64,000 bases of DNA, taken from positions 1,860,001 through 1,924,000 of the forward strand of contig NZ_CP129963.1 of NCBI RefSeq assembly GCF_030503615.1, read 5' to 3'. Shown piece after piece: positions 1 to 9,631 of the stretch. The notes under the pieces were generated by a model that saw only the letters and a list, made by a program, of their open reading frames with translations, was not told where the DNA came from and made no database searches. Each line of letters starts with the position of its first letter. The first letter of the stretch is position 1. Source of the stretch: Sphingobacterium sp. BN32 (lineage in GTDB: Bacteria; Bacteroidota; Bacteroidia; Sphingobacteriales; Sphingobacteriaceae). The position numbers and the translations under genes are program-made.

Positions 1-1522
<1,522 letters not shown>

Positions 1523-1711
1523 CTATTGAAATGATATTGTTTTGCTTTAAATATGGAAAACAAGTTATTAAACAACCTGTTTTTTTTAAAATTCGCCTAA
1601 AGATAACAAATTGATAATAAAATAGCCATAAATACCGAAATAATACCTACACATGAAAAATGAATGGCTGTTTCGGATTATTTTGAGCGGTTTTCGGTGA
1701 ATGTAGGGTAT

Positions 1712-2368
1712 TTATCTTTTGATTCCTGCGAGTATTTCGGGAGACTCATAGAGCTGCTCCCCTGCTTTCTGAAAGTCAATACCTGCAGCAATAAGTGCAT
1801 TGGCTAGGTCGACGGTTGTAATAGCTCTGAATTTATGGAGAAGCCCCATCTTATTAAGAAGTTTGATGATTCGAACAGCGAGTTTTTCACCCGTCCGATC
1901 CGTATTGGGGCGATCAATAATCCCGGGTCGAAGAATGATATAGGAGGGAAAATTCAATTTTTGTATGGCATGCTCCAATGTACCTTTCATCCTTGGATAA
2001 AAGAGCCTTGCTTTCGGATCTGCCTGCATCGAGGATAGCAGGACGAAAGTTTGTATCCCATTCTGCTTTGCAATTTCCGCAAAGGCTAGTGGGTAATCGT
2101 GATCGACTTTCCATTGTGCCTCTTGGCTACCTGCATCCTTAATCGTCGTGCCTAATGTGCTAAAGGCAATATCGCCTTCAATATGCTCGCTGTATTGAGC
2201 AAGCATATTAAAATCGACAATAACCTCATCCAACTTTGTATGTGGTTTAAAATATGGGCGACGCAAGAGCACCTTGACCTGTTCCACATCGGGACGATCT
2301 AATAACTGCTGTACAAGTTCTTTTCCTGTGGCGCCAGAACCGCCGATGACAACTGCTTTGATACCCAT
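1712..2368 (-). CDS. NAD(P)-binding Rossmann-fold protein (atypical SDR, HTATIP2/TIP30-like)
   Basis: A 218-residue protein with an N-terminal dinucleotide-binding loop, VVIGGSGATGKELVQQLL (about residues 6-23). It also has a Ser-rich strand, FVLLSSMQA, and YPRMKGTLE, which carries the Tyr-x-x-x-Lys pair of atypical short-chain dehydrogenases. This matches the NAD(P)H-binding proteins of the TIP30/HTATIP2 or NmrA type, often annotated only as oxidoreductases. The substrate is unknown. It is the last gene of a probable three-gene minus-strand operon; the gap to the upstream GNAT gene is 9 nt. Confidence 0.75.
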   Translation of the reverse strand: MGIKAVVIGGSGATGKELVQQLLDRPDVEQVKVLLRRPYFKPHTKLDEVIVDFNMLAQYSEHIEGDIAFSTLGTTIKDAGSQEAQWKVDHDYPLAFAEIAKQNGIQTFVLLSSMQADPKARLFYPRMKGTLEHAIQKLNFPSYIILRPGIIDRPNTDRTGEKLAVRIIKLLNKMGLLHKFRAITTVDLANALIAAGIDFQKAGEQLYESPEILAGIKR

Positions 2369-2377
2369 TATGATCTG

Positions 2378-2659
2378 CTAAAATAAGACGTCACGAATCG
2401 TTACGTCACGATCGAAAGAAGCTTTCGCAAATGGACATAAAGGCAATATCTTGACGTTGTTCTCGCGTGCATATTCCACAGCTTTCGTCAACAGGACATG
2501 GCCAATGCCCTTCCCTTTTTCTTCGGGATCAACTTCTGTATGATCGATAATAATCTTCCCCGGTCCGGCAGCAGAATAGGTCATTTCCCCTATTTTCTTA
2601 CCTTCTTCGATGGCATAAAATCCTCCTTTATTGCCATCCACTTCATGTTTTACTAGCAT
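2378..2659 (-). CDS. Small GNAT-type N-acetyltransferase (YidJ/NATD1-like)
   Basis: A 93-residue single-domain protein. It has the acetyl-CoA binding signature of the short COG2388 GNAT family: GKIIIDHTEVDPEEKGKGIG, then LLTKAVEYAREN, then ILPLCPFAKASF. The length is normal for this minimal GNAT class. It starts at ATG 2657-2659 and lies between an NTF2-like gene (12 nt away) and a Rossmann protein (9 nt away), so co-transcription is likely. The acyl acceptor is not known for this family. It is a cytoplasmic protein with no signal sequence. Confidence 0.75.
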   Translation of the reverse strand: MLVKHEVDGNKGGFYAIEEGKKIGEMTYSAAGPGKIIIDHTEVDPEEKGKGIGHVLLTKAVEYARENNVKILPLCPFAKASFDRDVTIRDVLF

Positions 2660-2671
2660 AGGCTTCCTCTA

Positions 2672-3163
2672 TTAGTGTTTAATTGACTGTATTACTTTAT
2701 CCTCAATGGCTGCTTTCGTCTTGATGACTTCACCCGAAACATCGTTTGGAACCGTCATCGACAAGACATAGTGTTTGATGAACCATTTACCATTCTTCAG
2801 CTCTAAAACTGCCGATCCTCTACAGATCTTCATCTGCGTATCTAACAATTCATCCAGCCATGCGGTTTTACCGTTTTTCGAAAAATTAATATGCCGCTCT
2901 AACGATGTAAAGTTCCAAGCTCTCCCTTTATCAAAATGTGGCTTCGCATAGGCCATGAACGCCGGTTTGTCCCAACGCTCTGTCGCATCCGTACCGATAA
3001 AAATAGACTCTTCATCCATCAGGTCGAAATAAGCTTTAAAATCGGCTTTAGCAGCTGCCTGATGCCATAAATCCATTGTTCTAGCGACTTCTTCCTTTTT
3101 GCTCTGTGCGAACAAAATCATTGTAGAGAAAGTTAGAACCATTGTTAAAAGGATCTTCTTCAT
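2672..3163 (-). CDS. Secreted NTF2-like / SnoaL-like protein
   Basis: I place the start at ATG 3161-3163, not at the upstream start at 3220, because that gives a clear signal peptide: MKKILLTMVLTFSTMILFAQ. The mature part, about 143 residues, has the SnoaL/DUF4440-like layout: ARTMDLWHQAAAKADFKAYF, then FIGTDATERWDKPAFMAYA, then a C-terminal WFIKHYVLSM strand. Proteins of this fold form cone-shaped ligand pockets and act as small enzymes or binding proteins. No catalytic assignment is possible here. It is the first gene of the likely three-gene operon 3163 to 1712. Confidence 0.7.
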   Translation of the reverse strand: MKKILLTMVLTFSTMILFAQSKKEEVARTMDLWHQAAAKADFKAYFDLMDEESIFIGTDATERWDKPAFMAYAKPHFDKGRAWNFTSLERHINFSKNGKTAWLDELLDTQMKICRGSAVLELKNGKWFIKHYVLSMTVPNDVSGEVIKTKAAIEDKVIQSIKH

Positions 3164-3245
3164 TTGTGAAAAATTTGAATTAAATATACCGATTAGTACA
3201 TTAACAACGCTATTTTCCAAACGGGAAATGACATTAAAAAGGCAT

Positions 3246-4226
3246 TTAAGCTTTTCGGAAGTGCTTCATGTTCTTGGTCACATTGACTGTCGTCCATTCA
3301 ATATGTTTCTTAAACTCTTCGGATCGAATTGGACAATTTTCTACTTTACAGTAGTGACAACATTCTGGCATACAAGGGTCTGCATGAATAAAGAACTCTG
3401 TTTTGGACTGCAGATTTTCATTCAACACATTATCGAACTCCGATATACAATCATGAACCTTCGTCAGCTCATAATAATTTGGCAAAGTGAGGTGACAGTC
3501 TATATGGAGTTCCTGACCATAACGCTGTACACGGAGGTTGTGCACATCGATCCAGTCTGGCTTTCTCTTTTCTTTTAAAATCGCTACTACCTCATCGACC
3601 ACTTCCTGATCAGATTCGTCCATCAAACCGGAGATAGATTTTCTAAGTAGCTTGTAGCCATTGTACAAGATAAAGCATCCTAAAGCAATGGATAAGGCTA
3701 AATCTATCCAAGGCAGCTTCGTGATTTTCATGATGAACAGTCCCGCGATTAGACCGATTGAACTATAGGCATCAACTTGTAGATGCTTCCCATCTGCTTC
3801 GATCGTTAAAGAGCGTAATGCACGTCCGCGCTTCATCAGGTAGAATCCGACTCCAAAGTTAATCAGGGAGGTAATAAAGATAAGAAGCATCCCCTCTTCT
3901 ACATTGGCAACCGGTTGTGGGAAGAAAATATTGTAGAATGCTTTGACCAGGATTACACTGCCGGCAATAAAAATAAGGGCTCCTTCGACAAACACGGAGA
4001 AGAATTCAACTTTTCCATGTCCATAAGGATGGTTTTCATCCTTGGGTTGTGCCGCCAGATAAATGCTGTAGTATGCAAATCCGGATGCGGCGATATTTAC
4101 GATGCTCTCGGCGGCGTCGGAGAAGATGGCGTTTGACTCGGTAATAAAATATGCTACGAATTTTATCAACATCAACACGATCCCTGTCACTAAGGACAGT
4201 AACACCAGTCTCATTTGTTTAGACAT
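3246..4226 (-). CDS. Cation diffusion facilitator (CDF) metal efflux transporter with Cys-rich tail
   Basis: A 326-residue inner-membrane antiporter that exports divalent metal (Zn/Fe/Co/Mn class) in exchange for protons. The first helices carry SDAAESIVN and the loop HPYGHGKVEF, both CDF signatures. Later come GKHLQVDAYSSIGLIAG with the second metal-site Asp, and a cytoplasmic ferredoxin-like domain (about residues 205-285). The last 45 residues are unusual: a cluster beginning about residue 281 reads HADPCMPECCHYCKVENC, five Cys plus His, absent from the textbook CDF layout and suggesting an extra metal-binding or redox-sensing site. Metal specificity cannot be read from sequence. The neighbour at 4279-5268 is on the same strand. 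Confidence 0.88.
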   Translation of the reverse strand: MSKQMRLVLLSLVTGIVLMLIKFVAYFITESNAIFSDAAESIVNIAASGFAYYSIYLAAQPKDENHPYGHGKVEFFSVFVEGALIFIAGSVILVKAFYNIFFPQPVANVEEGMLLIFITSLINFGVGFYLMKRGRALRSLTIEADGKHLQVDAYSSIGLIAGLFIMKITKLPWIDLALSIALGCFILYNGYKLLRKSISGLMDESDQEVVDEVVAILKEKRKPDWIDVHNLRVQRYGQELHIDCHLTLPNYYELTKVHDCISEFDNVLNENLQSKTEFFIHADPCMPECCHYCKVENCPIRSEEFKKHIEWTTVNVTKNMKHFRKA

Positions 4227-4278
4227 TGTATTTGCCAGTTTGAAGCGACAAAACTAAAGAATTTATCGCTTAGTTAAC

Positions 4279-5268
4279 TTATTTTTTCGTCAAGATTTCC
4301 TCATTATACTGATTTGCATAGCGTTGCGCAATAATCGTAACGACGAAGATCTGAAAAGCGTGAAAAACCATCAACGGCAAGAAATAGAGCCCTAAATTCG
4401 GATTGCCAGCAAAAAGAAACTTACTGAATACCGAGCCATGTGTCAGTGATTTCTTTGAGCCACAGAACAATGCCGTAATCTGATCTTCCCTATTGAACTT
4501 CAACACATAACGCGTGATCAGATAAACTATACCATAAACTAGGAAGAAGAAGATGATGACTGCAATAAAAAGAGCACTTAAATAAAGTGTGCCCACTTTA
4601 TGGAATACATCCGACAGAAAAGACTCGGCAAAACTGCTGTAAACAATAGATAGGATAACGGCCTTATCGAATTTAGACAACTGCTTGCTGTACTTGCTTG
4701 CCCATTTGCCTAAGTACTGTTGCAATATAAGACCTAAAATGACGGGTATAATGATTTCTTTGATTAGCCCCCAATACACATCGCCCAACACATTGACTTC
4801 TTCAAATTGTATAAAAGGCTCCATTAATAGCGGCGTCACAACGACGCCGATGAGCCCGGATATGCTTGCATTGAAGATAGCGGCAGGCACATTTCCGCGC
4901 GCAATCGAAACCATCACGACTGAGGAGGACACAGTTGACGGCAGTGCGGCAAGGAAATAGAAAGATAGCCAAAACTGCTCTTGAATAGCATTTTGTATAA
5001 ATGGTCGGAAGATTACGATGATCAGCGGAAATAACGCAAAGGTGAATAGCTGGATGCAAACATGGAGTTTCCAGTTTTTTAGACCATCCTTTATTTCACG
5101 GAAACTCAATTTTAATCCATAAAAAAAGAAAATCAATGAAACACCGATGGTACTTATCGTTTCAAATAGATGTCCGTTTTGTGCCTGTACTAAATCGGGG
5201 TATATATAGGCTAAGATAATCATAGCGATTAGCGCCAATATAAAGCCGTCAAATTTCAATTTCATCAT
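4279..5268 (-). CDS. SBF-like bile acid:sodium symporter family protein
   Basis: A 329-residue membrane protein with about nine or ten hydrophobic segments spread along its length. These include an early FFFYGLKLSFREIKDGL segment and FLAALPSTVSSSVVMVSIA, the crossover region typical of the SBF_like (YfeH/Rch1) branch. Near the C-terminus ALFCGSKKSLTHGSVFSKFL is another family hallmark. This branch is usually annotated as a sodium-dependent transporter; its substrate in bacteria is not established and bile acid transport should not be assumed. Two Met codons head the frame; I keep the first. Confidence 0.82.
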   Translation of the reverse strand: MMKLKFDGFILALIAMIILAYIYPDLVQAQNGHLFETISTIGVSLIFFFYGLKLSFREIKDGLKNWKLHVCIQLFTFALFPLIIVIFRPFIQNAIQEQFWLSFYFLAALPSTVSSSVVMVSIARGNVPAAIFNASISGLIGVVVTPLLMEPFIQFEEVNVLGDVYWGLIKEIIIPVILGLILQQYLGKWASKYSKQLSKFDKAVILSIVYSSFAESFLSDVFHKVGTLYLSALFIAVIIFFFLVYGIVYLITRYVLKFNREDQITALFCGSKKSLTHGSVFSKFLFAGNPNLGLYFLPLMVFHAFQIFVVTIIAQRYANQYNEEILTKK

Positions 5269-5394
5269 CCCTCCGCTTAGGCCGGTAAAATTAGGAATTA
5301 ATTTCGAGGGTATTTCCTCCTAGAATTATTAAAAAAGTCTCATCTTTATAAAGATTTTATTACATATTTATCAGTTTAAGTGAAAGCTATATAA

Positions 5395-5402
5395 TATATT
5401 TG
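5395..5402 (+). promoter_or_regulatory. -7 box of the aminotransferase gene
   Basis: TATATTTG fits the Bacteroidota TAnnTTTG -7 consensus. Only 7 nt separate it from the ATG at 5410, so the transcript would be leaderless or nearly so. No good -33 TTG was found. Confidence 0.45.
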
Positions 5403-5409
5403 CAATATC

Positions 5410-6615
5410 ATGAGTACAGCATCATATTTATCAGACAGGATAAACAATCTATCCGAATCAGCGACATTAAAGATGACCAAATTAGGTCGTGAGTTAGCAG
5501 CAAAAGGGATCAACGTTATTAGTTTAAGCGTAGGAGAGCCAGACTTCAATACACCAGAACATGTGAAAGAAGCAGCAAAGAAAGCTTTAGACGAAAACTA
5601 TACACGTTACTCTCCGGTACCGGGATATCCGGAATTGCGCCAAGCCATCGTTAACAAATTGAAGAACGAAAATGGTTTGGACTATGACATCTCTCAAATC
5701 GTGGTATCAACCGGTGCTAAACAATCCCTATCAAACGTGATCTTAACGCTGGTTAACCCAGGAGATGAGGTCATCATCCCAACTCCTTACTGGGTTTCTT
5801 ACTCGGAGATGGTAACCCTTGCTCAAGGTAAAGCCGTTTATATCGATACAGAGATAGAATCTGATTTCAAGATTACGCCAGCGCAATTAGAAGCGGCTAT
5901 TACGCCGAAGTCTAAGGTATTCATGTTCTCCTCTCCTTGTAACCCGACAGGGTCGGTTTATACAAAAGATGAGTTGGCGGCCTTAGTAGCAGTTTTTGAG
6001 AAACACCCAAACATTTTCATCATTTCTGATGAGATTTACGAACATATCAATTTCGGTGATAAGCATGAGTCTATCGCTCAGTTCGACTCTATTAAAGACC
6101 GTGTAATCATTGTAAATGGTTTCTCGAAGGCTTTTGCGATGACAGGATGGCGCTTAGGCTATATCGCTGCAAACAAAGAGATTGCTTCGGCAAACGATAA
6201 AATGCAGGGTCAGACAACGTCCGGAACATGTTCAATAGCACAGCGTGCTGGTATTGTAGCCTACGAGCAGGGACTAGAAAGCGTTTTAGAAATGAAGGAA
6301 GCTTTTGCGCGCCGTCGTCAATTGGTTTACGACTTATTGAACGATATTCCAGGTGTAAAAACAAATCTTCCTCAAGGTGCATTCTACTTCTTCCCGGAAA
6401 TCAGTTCATTCTTCGGAAAGAAAGATCCGGAAGGGAATGAAATCAAGAACTCCGCAGACTTAGCTCTATACTTATTGAATTACGGACATGTGGCTACAGT
6501 TGGTGGTGATTCATTCGGAAACAACAACTATATCCGTTTGTCGTATGCGGCATCCGATGAGAATTTGAAAGAAGCATTGAGAAGAATAAAAGAAGCGCTA
6601 GGTAAATTATCTTAA
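5410..6615 (+). CDS. Pyridoxal-phosphate aminotransferase class I (aspartate aminotransferase-like)
   Basis: A 401-residue PLP-dependent fold-type I aminotransferase. The Schiff-base lysine is Lys240 in NGFSKAFAMTGWRLGY, and the cofactor-contacting segments SSPCNPTGSVY and ISDEIYEHINF are in order. The GEPDF motif near residue 41 is typical of the Igamma aspartate/prephenate aminotransferase branch, so the reaction is probably aspartate + 2-oxoglutarate to oxaloacetate + glutamate. Prephenate could also be a substrate. It stands alone between divergent and unrelated genes. The upstream TATATTTG box supports this start. Confidence 0.88.
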   Translation: MSTASYLSDRINNLSESATLKMTKLGRELAAKGINVISLSVGEPDFNTPEHVKEAAKKALDENYTRYSPVPGYPELRQAIVNKLKNENGLDYDISQIVVSTGAKQSLSNVILTLVNPGDEVIIPTPYWVSYSEMVTLAQGKAVYIDTEIESDFKITPAQLEAAITPKSKVFMFSSPCNPTGSVYTKDELAALVAVFEKHPNIFIISDEIYEHINFGDKHESIAQFDSIKDRVIIVNGFSKAFAMTGWRLGYIAANKEIASANDKMQGQTTSGTCSIAQRAGIVAYEQGLESVLEMKEAFARRRQLVYDLLNDIPGVKTNLPQGAFYFFPEISSFFGKKDPEGNEIKNSADLALYLLNYGHVATVGGDSFGNNNYIRLSYAASDENLKEALRRIKEALGKLS

Positions 6616-6626
6616 AAGAATCTTTT

Positions 6627-6930
6627 CTAGATTTTAGGCATAAGATATTAGATTTAAGACTCTTGTATGCTGTCTATTCATTTTCAGAAAGATAGTATTG
6701 TCTTGAATTAGGAAAGGAAGGATTAAAAGATTTGCAGGATCCTGTAAATCTTTTAATCCTTCCTTTCTTGGTTCAAAGACAATTGTCTAATATCCGAAGC
6801 CTCTTTTTAAATAAAAAAAAATTGTAAAGATTGGCAGTATAGGTCTAAAATCTAATGTCTTATATCTAATCTCTACTCTATAAAGATTGGCAGTATAGTT
6901 CTAAAGTCTTAAATCTACTGTCTAATATCT
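6627..6930. repeat. Composite intergenic repeat, copy 1
   Basis: Outer parts at 6629-6660 and 6848-6930 contain variants of the TCTAATGTCTTATATCTAA motif in opposite orientation. Inside, 6698-6782 is a long inverted repeat with arms 6712-6733 and 6746-6767. These arms match perfectly over 22 bp around CAGGATCCTG, and each flank carries a version of GAACCAGGAAAGGAAGGAT. Related material occurs at 8417-8880, 23652-24065 and 31456-31555. A further short direct repeat, AAAGATTGGCAGTATAG, occurs at 6827-6843 and 6882-6898. Confidence 0.8.
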
Positions 6931-6931
6931 G

Positions 6932-7160
6932 TTAAACAATAGTATAATACAATACTTCAGCGATAACACATCCGATTGCTATTCCTGCGGTTATAGAGAC
7001 CGCTACTTTAACCCAAATGGGAAGTCTTTCAATTGTTGCCCTCAATTTGTTTTTCTTTAGAATAATCTGCGCCACAAATATCACAAGGCAAATTTTCAAT
7101 GGCAAGCTTGTCCTCTTGTAAAACTGCGTTTGTAAATTTTCGACTACATATCTGCAAAGG
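6932..7160 (-). pseudogene. Possible frameshifted remnant of a small zinc-ribbon / membrane protein
   Basis: On the minus strand two frames each look protein-like. One frame reads KLAIENLPCDICGADYSKEK, with a CxxC pair, and then meets a stop at about 7024-7026. Shifted by one frame, the sequence continues as RLPIWVKVAVSITAGIAIG and IAEVLYYTIV, a plausible transmembrane tail ending in TAA at 6932-6934. Neither frame has an ATG start. The simplest reading is a small protein broken by an indel in the A-rich stretch near 7035-7045, with its start lost. An unknown real gene with an assembly error is the alternative. Low confidence. Confidence 0.35.
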
Positions 7161-7215
7161 AATTGGAGTTAATTAAAATATTCACAAATAATTAGCATAA
7201 TCGGAATCTATTTTC

Positions 7216-7223
7216 TATTTTTG
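7216..7223 (+). promoter_or_regulatory. -7 box of the rpsF operon
   Basis: TATTTTTG matches TAnnTTTG and lies 49 nt before the rpsF ATG, leaving an AT-rich leader of about 45 nt. No clear -33 element is visible. Confidence 0.5.
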
Positions 7224-7272
7224 CATCTCCGTAAAATAACTCGGAATATTAATAAACAAAATTATTCAAACA

Positions 7273-7641
7273 ATGCAACAGTACGAATCTGTAATCATTC
7301 TTACCCCGTTGCTTTCAGAAGATGCTGCGAAAGAAGTAATCACTAAATTCAAAAGTATCTTAACAGAAGGCGGAGCCGAAATTATCGCTGAAGATAATTG
7401 GGGTTTGAAAAAATTAGCGTATCCAATCCAGAAAAAAACTACTGGATTTTATCACTTAACTGAATTCAAGGCTCCAGGTGAATTAATTAAAAAATTAGAG
7501 GTTGAATACAAACGTGATGAGCGCGTGATGCGTTTCTTAACAATCTCTCTTGACAAGCATGCTCTTGCTTACAACGAGAAAAAACGTAGCGGTGCATTCA
7601 ACAAGAAAACTGAACCTAAAGCTGAGGAGGTAGCAAACTAA
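7273..7641 (+). CDS. rpsF: 30S ribosomal protein S6
   Basis: A 122-residue small-subunit protein that binds 16S rRNA as a heterodimer with S18. The sequence has the S6 opening [19 protein letters not shown], the central [20 protein letters not shown] and the [17 protein letters not shown] strand. A short Lys/Glu-rich C-terminal tail follows. Its TAA (7639-7641) overlaps the rpsR ATG (7641-7643), so translation is probably coupled. It is the first gene of the standard rpsF-rpsR-rplI operon. Confidence 0.98.
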   Translation: MQQYESVIILTPLLSEDAAKEVITKFKSILTEGGAEIIAEDNWGLKKLAYPIQKKTTGFYHLTEFKAPGELIKKLEVEYKRDERVMRFLTISLDKHALAYNEKKRSGAFNKKTEPKAEEVAN

Positions 7642-7904
7642 TGGCAAACGAGAATATCCAATACGTAACTGCCCCTAAAGTAGAGGACAACCGTAAGAAA
7701 TACTGTCGTTTCAAGAAGAACGGTATTAAGTATATCGACTACAAAGACGCGAACTTCTTATTGAAGTTTGTAAATGATCAAGGTAAGATTTTACCTCGTC
7801 GTTTAACAGGTACATCATTGAAATTTCAACGTAAAGTAGCTCAGGCGGTGAAACGTGCGCGTATCATCGGATTATTACCTTACGTAACTGATTCATTAAA
7901 ATAA
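7641..7904 (+). CDS. rpsR: 30S ribosomal protein S18
   Basis: An 87-residue S18 that partners S6 on the 30S platform. Diagnostic stretches are [20 protein letters not shown], then [20 protein letters not shown] and [12 protein letters not shown]. The family's usual zinc-type Cys cluster is reduced to a single Cys at about residue 22. The start overlaps the rpsF stop by one base, and rplI follows after 13 nt with an AGGAGG ribosome binding site at 7905-7910. Confidence 0.98.
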   Translation: MANENIQYVTAPKVEDNRKKYCRFKKNGIKYIDYKDANFLLKFVNDQGKILPRRLTGTSLKFQRKVAQAVKRARIIGLLPYVTDSLK

Positions 7905-7917
7905 GGAGGATACGATA

Positions 7918-8361
7918 ATGGAAGTTATATTAAAACAAGATGTTAAACACCTTGGAGAGAAAGACGATATCGTAGTAGTAAAACCAGGTTATGGTCGTAA
8001 CTACTTAATTCCTCAAGGATTTGCAGCAATGGCTACGGCTTCTGCAAAAAAAGTATTAGCTGAGAACATCAAACAAGCTCAGTTCAAACAAGAGAAAATC
8101 AAGAAAGATGCTACTGAGTTAGCTGGTAAATTAGAGTCGGTAAAATTATCTATCGGTGCTAAAGCTGGTGAGTCTGGCAAAATCTTCGGTAAAGTAAATA
8201 GCATTCAAATCGCTGACGCTTTAAAAGCACAAGGATTTGATGTAGATCGCCGTCGTATTACTTTCGAAACTGAGCCTAAAAACTTAGGTGAGTACATTGC
8301 AAACTTAAACTTACACAAAGAAGTTAAAGTTCAAGTACCTTTCGAAGTAGTTGCTGAGTAA
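7918..8361 (+). CDS. rplI: 50S ribosomal protein L9
   Basis: A 147-residue L9. The N-terminal rRNA-binding domain (about residues 1-50) includes MEVILKQDVKHLGEKDD and VKPGYGRNYLIPQGFA. A long connecting helix follows, and then a C-terminal domain containing GKIFGKVNSIQIADALKAQG. The length is normal. An AGGAGG Shine-Dalgarno sequence lies 7 nt upstream of the ATG, strong for this phylum. It is the last gene of the operon and is followed at once by an intrinsic terminator. Confidence 0.98.
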   Translation: MEVILKQDVKHLGEKDDIVVVKPGYGRNYLIPQGFAAMATASAKKVLAENIKQAQFKQEKIKKDATELAGKLESVKLSIGAKAGESGKIFGKVNSIQIADALKAQGFDVDRRRITFETEPKNLGEYIANLNLHKEVKVQVPFEVVAE

Positions 8362-8380
8362 TCTTTACTTCAAAAAACAG

Positions 8381-8418
8381 AAAAGGCCGTTTCGAAAGAA
8401 ATGGCCTTTTTTGTTTTT
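8381..8418 (+). terminator. Rho-independent terminator of rpsF-rpsR-rplI
   Basis: A 13-bp stem (8381-8393 with 8398-8410, one G-U pair) encloses a GAAA tetraloop and runs into a T-rich tract. Confidence 0.9.
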
Positions 8419-8880
8419 TAGATTTTAGATGGGAGATATTAGATTTCAGACTTATCCCGCTATGATTCTTTGTTATGGGTCAGGAAAGAAAGGGTTTAAG
8501 GATGTTCAGGATCGGCTTGAAATTAAATGTGTCGTCTGAACAAGGAAAGGAAGGAATGTTTGTCTTGAACCGGGAAAGGAAGGATACAGGGATTAACAGG
8601 ATCAAACACGCTTACCGTTTTTTTATGAAGTTTATCTGAACCAAGAAAGGAAGGATGAAAAGATTAGCAAGATCCTGACAATCCTAAAATCCTTCCTTTC
8701 CTGGTTCAAGACAAATTTCCATTACGGTTCAAGACAAATTCTCCTTACTGTCCAATCCAAAAAGTTCTAAACAACTTCCCTCTCTTCTTCATTCCGAATA
8801 CCCTAACGGAATTCCTGACAGACAAAAAAAAGACGCCATACCGGCGTCTAAAATCTAATGTCTTATATCTAATGTCTAAA
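8417..8880. repeat. Composite intergenic repeat, copy 2
   Basis: This fills the gap between rplI and bshB1. The edges at 8418-8456 and 8849-8876 carry the TCTAATGTCTTATATCTAA family in opposite orientation. The core has three rightward copies of the GAACCAGGAAAGGAAGGAT unit (near 8540, 8568 and 8638) and one leftward copy (8689-8707). Arms 8638-8656 and 8689-8707 pair with one mismatch. GATTAACAGGATC-type linkers lie between the units. A short GTTCAAGACAAATT remnant lies at 8703-8742. No coding potential was seen. Confidence 0.8.
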
Positions 8881-9595
8881 TAAGATTAAACAAATCCTTC
8901 ACTCCCAGCAGCCTTCTTGCTGTAAACCCTTCAGCATATTTCACTTGAATGGATCTACCTAGCTCTTGTGCTCTGGCACGCGTAGAAGACATGAAATCAG
9001 GATTAGAGATATAAGTTTGCGGTTCAGAATCGTCACTTCCAGCGTTAAATTGCGTGGTATAAGCTAATATTGAACGTTCTTTAATATCCCAGTAATCGGT
9101 AATATCGATTAAGATATCGGGAGTGATATATTTATCTTGGATCAACTGTAACTGTAGTCGCGGGCGAAATGCCTCCTGTACTCCCCCATCCATTATGGTC
9201 TCGATGCGACGTAGGCCTGCAAGAAAAATGGAGTCATTCACCAATTTACTGGCTCTACCATGATCAGGATGGCGATCATCCAACGCATTGGTAATCACGA
9301 TATCAGGTTGGTACTTGCGAATTGCCTTGATAACCTCCAACTGATTGGATTCGTCATTTTGAAAGAAACCGTCGCGTAGTTTGAGATTCTCGCGAACAGC
9401 CACTCCTAATATTTTTGCAGCTTCTGCCGCTTCGGCGGCTCTGGTTACAGCAGTACCACGCGTTCCTAACTCACCCTGGGTGAGGTCAATAATTCCTACG
9501 GACTTACCTTCCGCTACATATTTGGCGATTACACCACCAGCACCCAATTCAGCATCATCAGGGTGCACCGTCATCACTAGTAAATCTAATTTCAT
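8876..9595 (-). CDS. bshB1: Bacillithiol biosynthesis deacetylase BshB1 (PIG-L family)
   Basis: A 239-residue zinc-dependent deacetylase. It removes acetate from GlcNAc-malate, the second step of bacillithiol synthesis. The zinc motif HPDD is at residues 11-14 (MTVHPDDAELGAGG), followed by DLTQGELGTRGT and RHPDHGRAS, all typical of BshB1. I prefer ATG 9593-9595 over the start at 9613, because MKLDLLVMTVHPDD is the usual N-terminus. The adjacent glutathione-peroxidase-like gene fits a thiol redox role. It is cytosolic. Confidence 0.92.
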   Translation of the reverse strand: MKLDLLVMTVHPDDAELGAGGVIAKYVAEGKSVGIIDLTQGELGTRGTAVTRAAEAAEAAKILGVAVRENLKLRDGFFQNDESNQLEVIKAIRKYQPDIVITNALDDRHPDHGRASKLVNDSIFLAGLRRIETIMDGGVQEAFRPRLQLQLIQDKYITPDILIDITDYWDIKERSILAYTTQFNAGSDDSEPQTYISNPDFMSSTRARAQELGRSIQVKYAEGFTARRLLGVKDLFNLI

Positions 9596-9631
9596 GAATT
9601 TCAATTTGTACAAAAGTACAAAATAATAAGT

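Noticed and set aside
6712..6767. Strong hairpin after the aminotransferase gene taken as a terminator.
   Set aside because: There is no T tract after it and the same units recur elsewhere as part of a composite repeat, so it is listed as a repeat.
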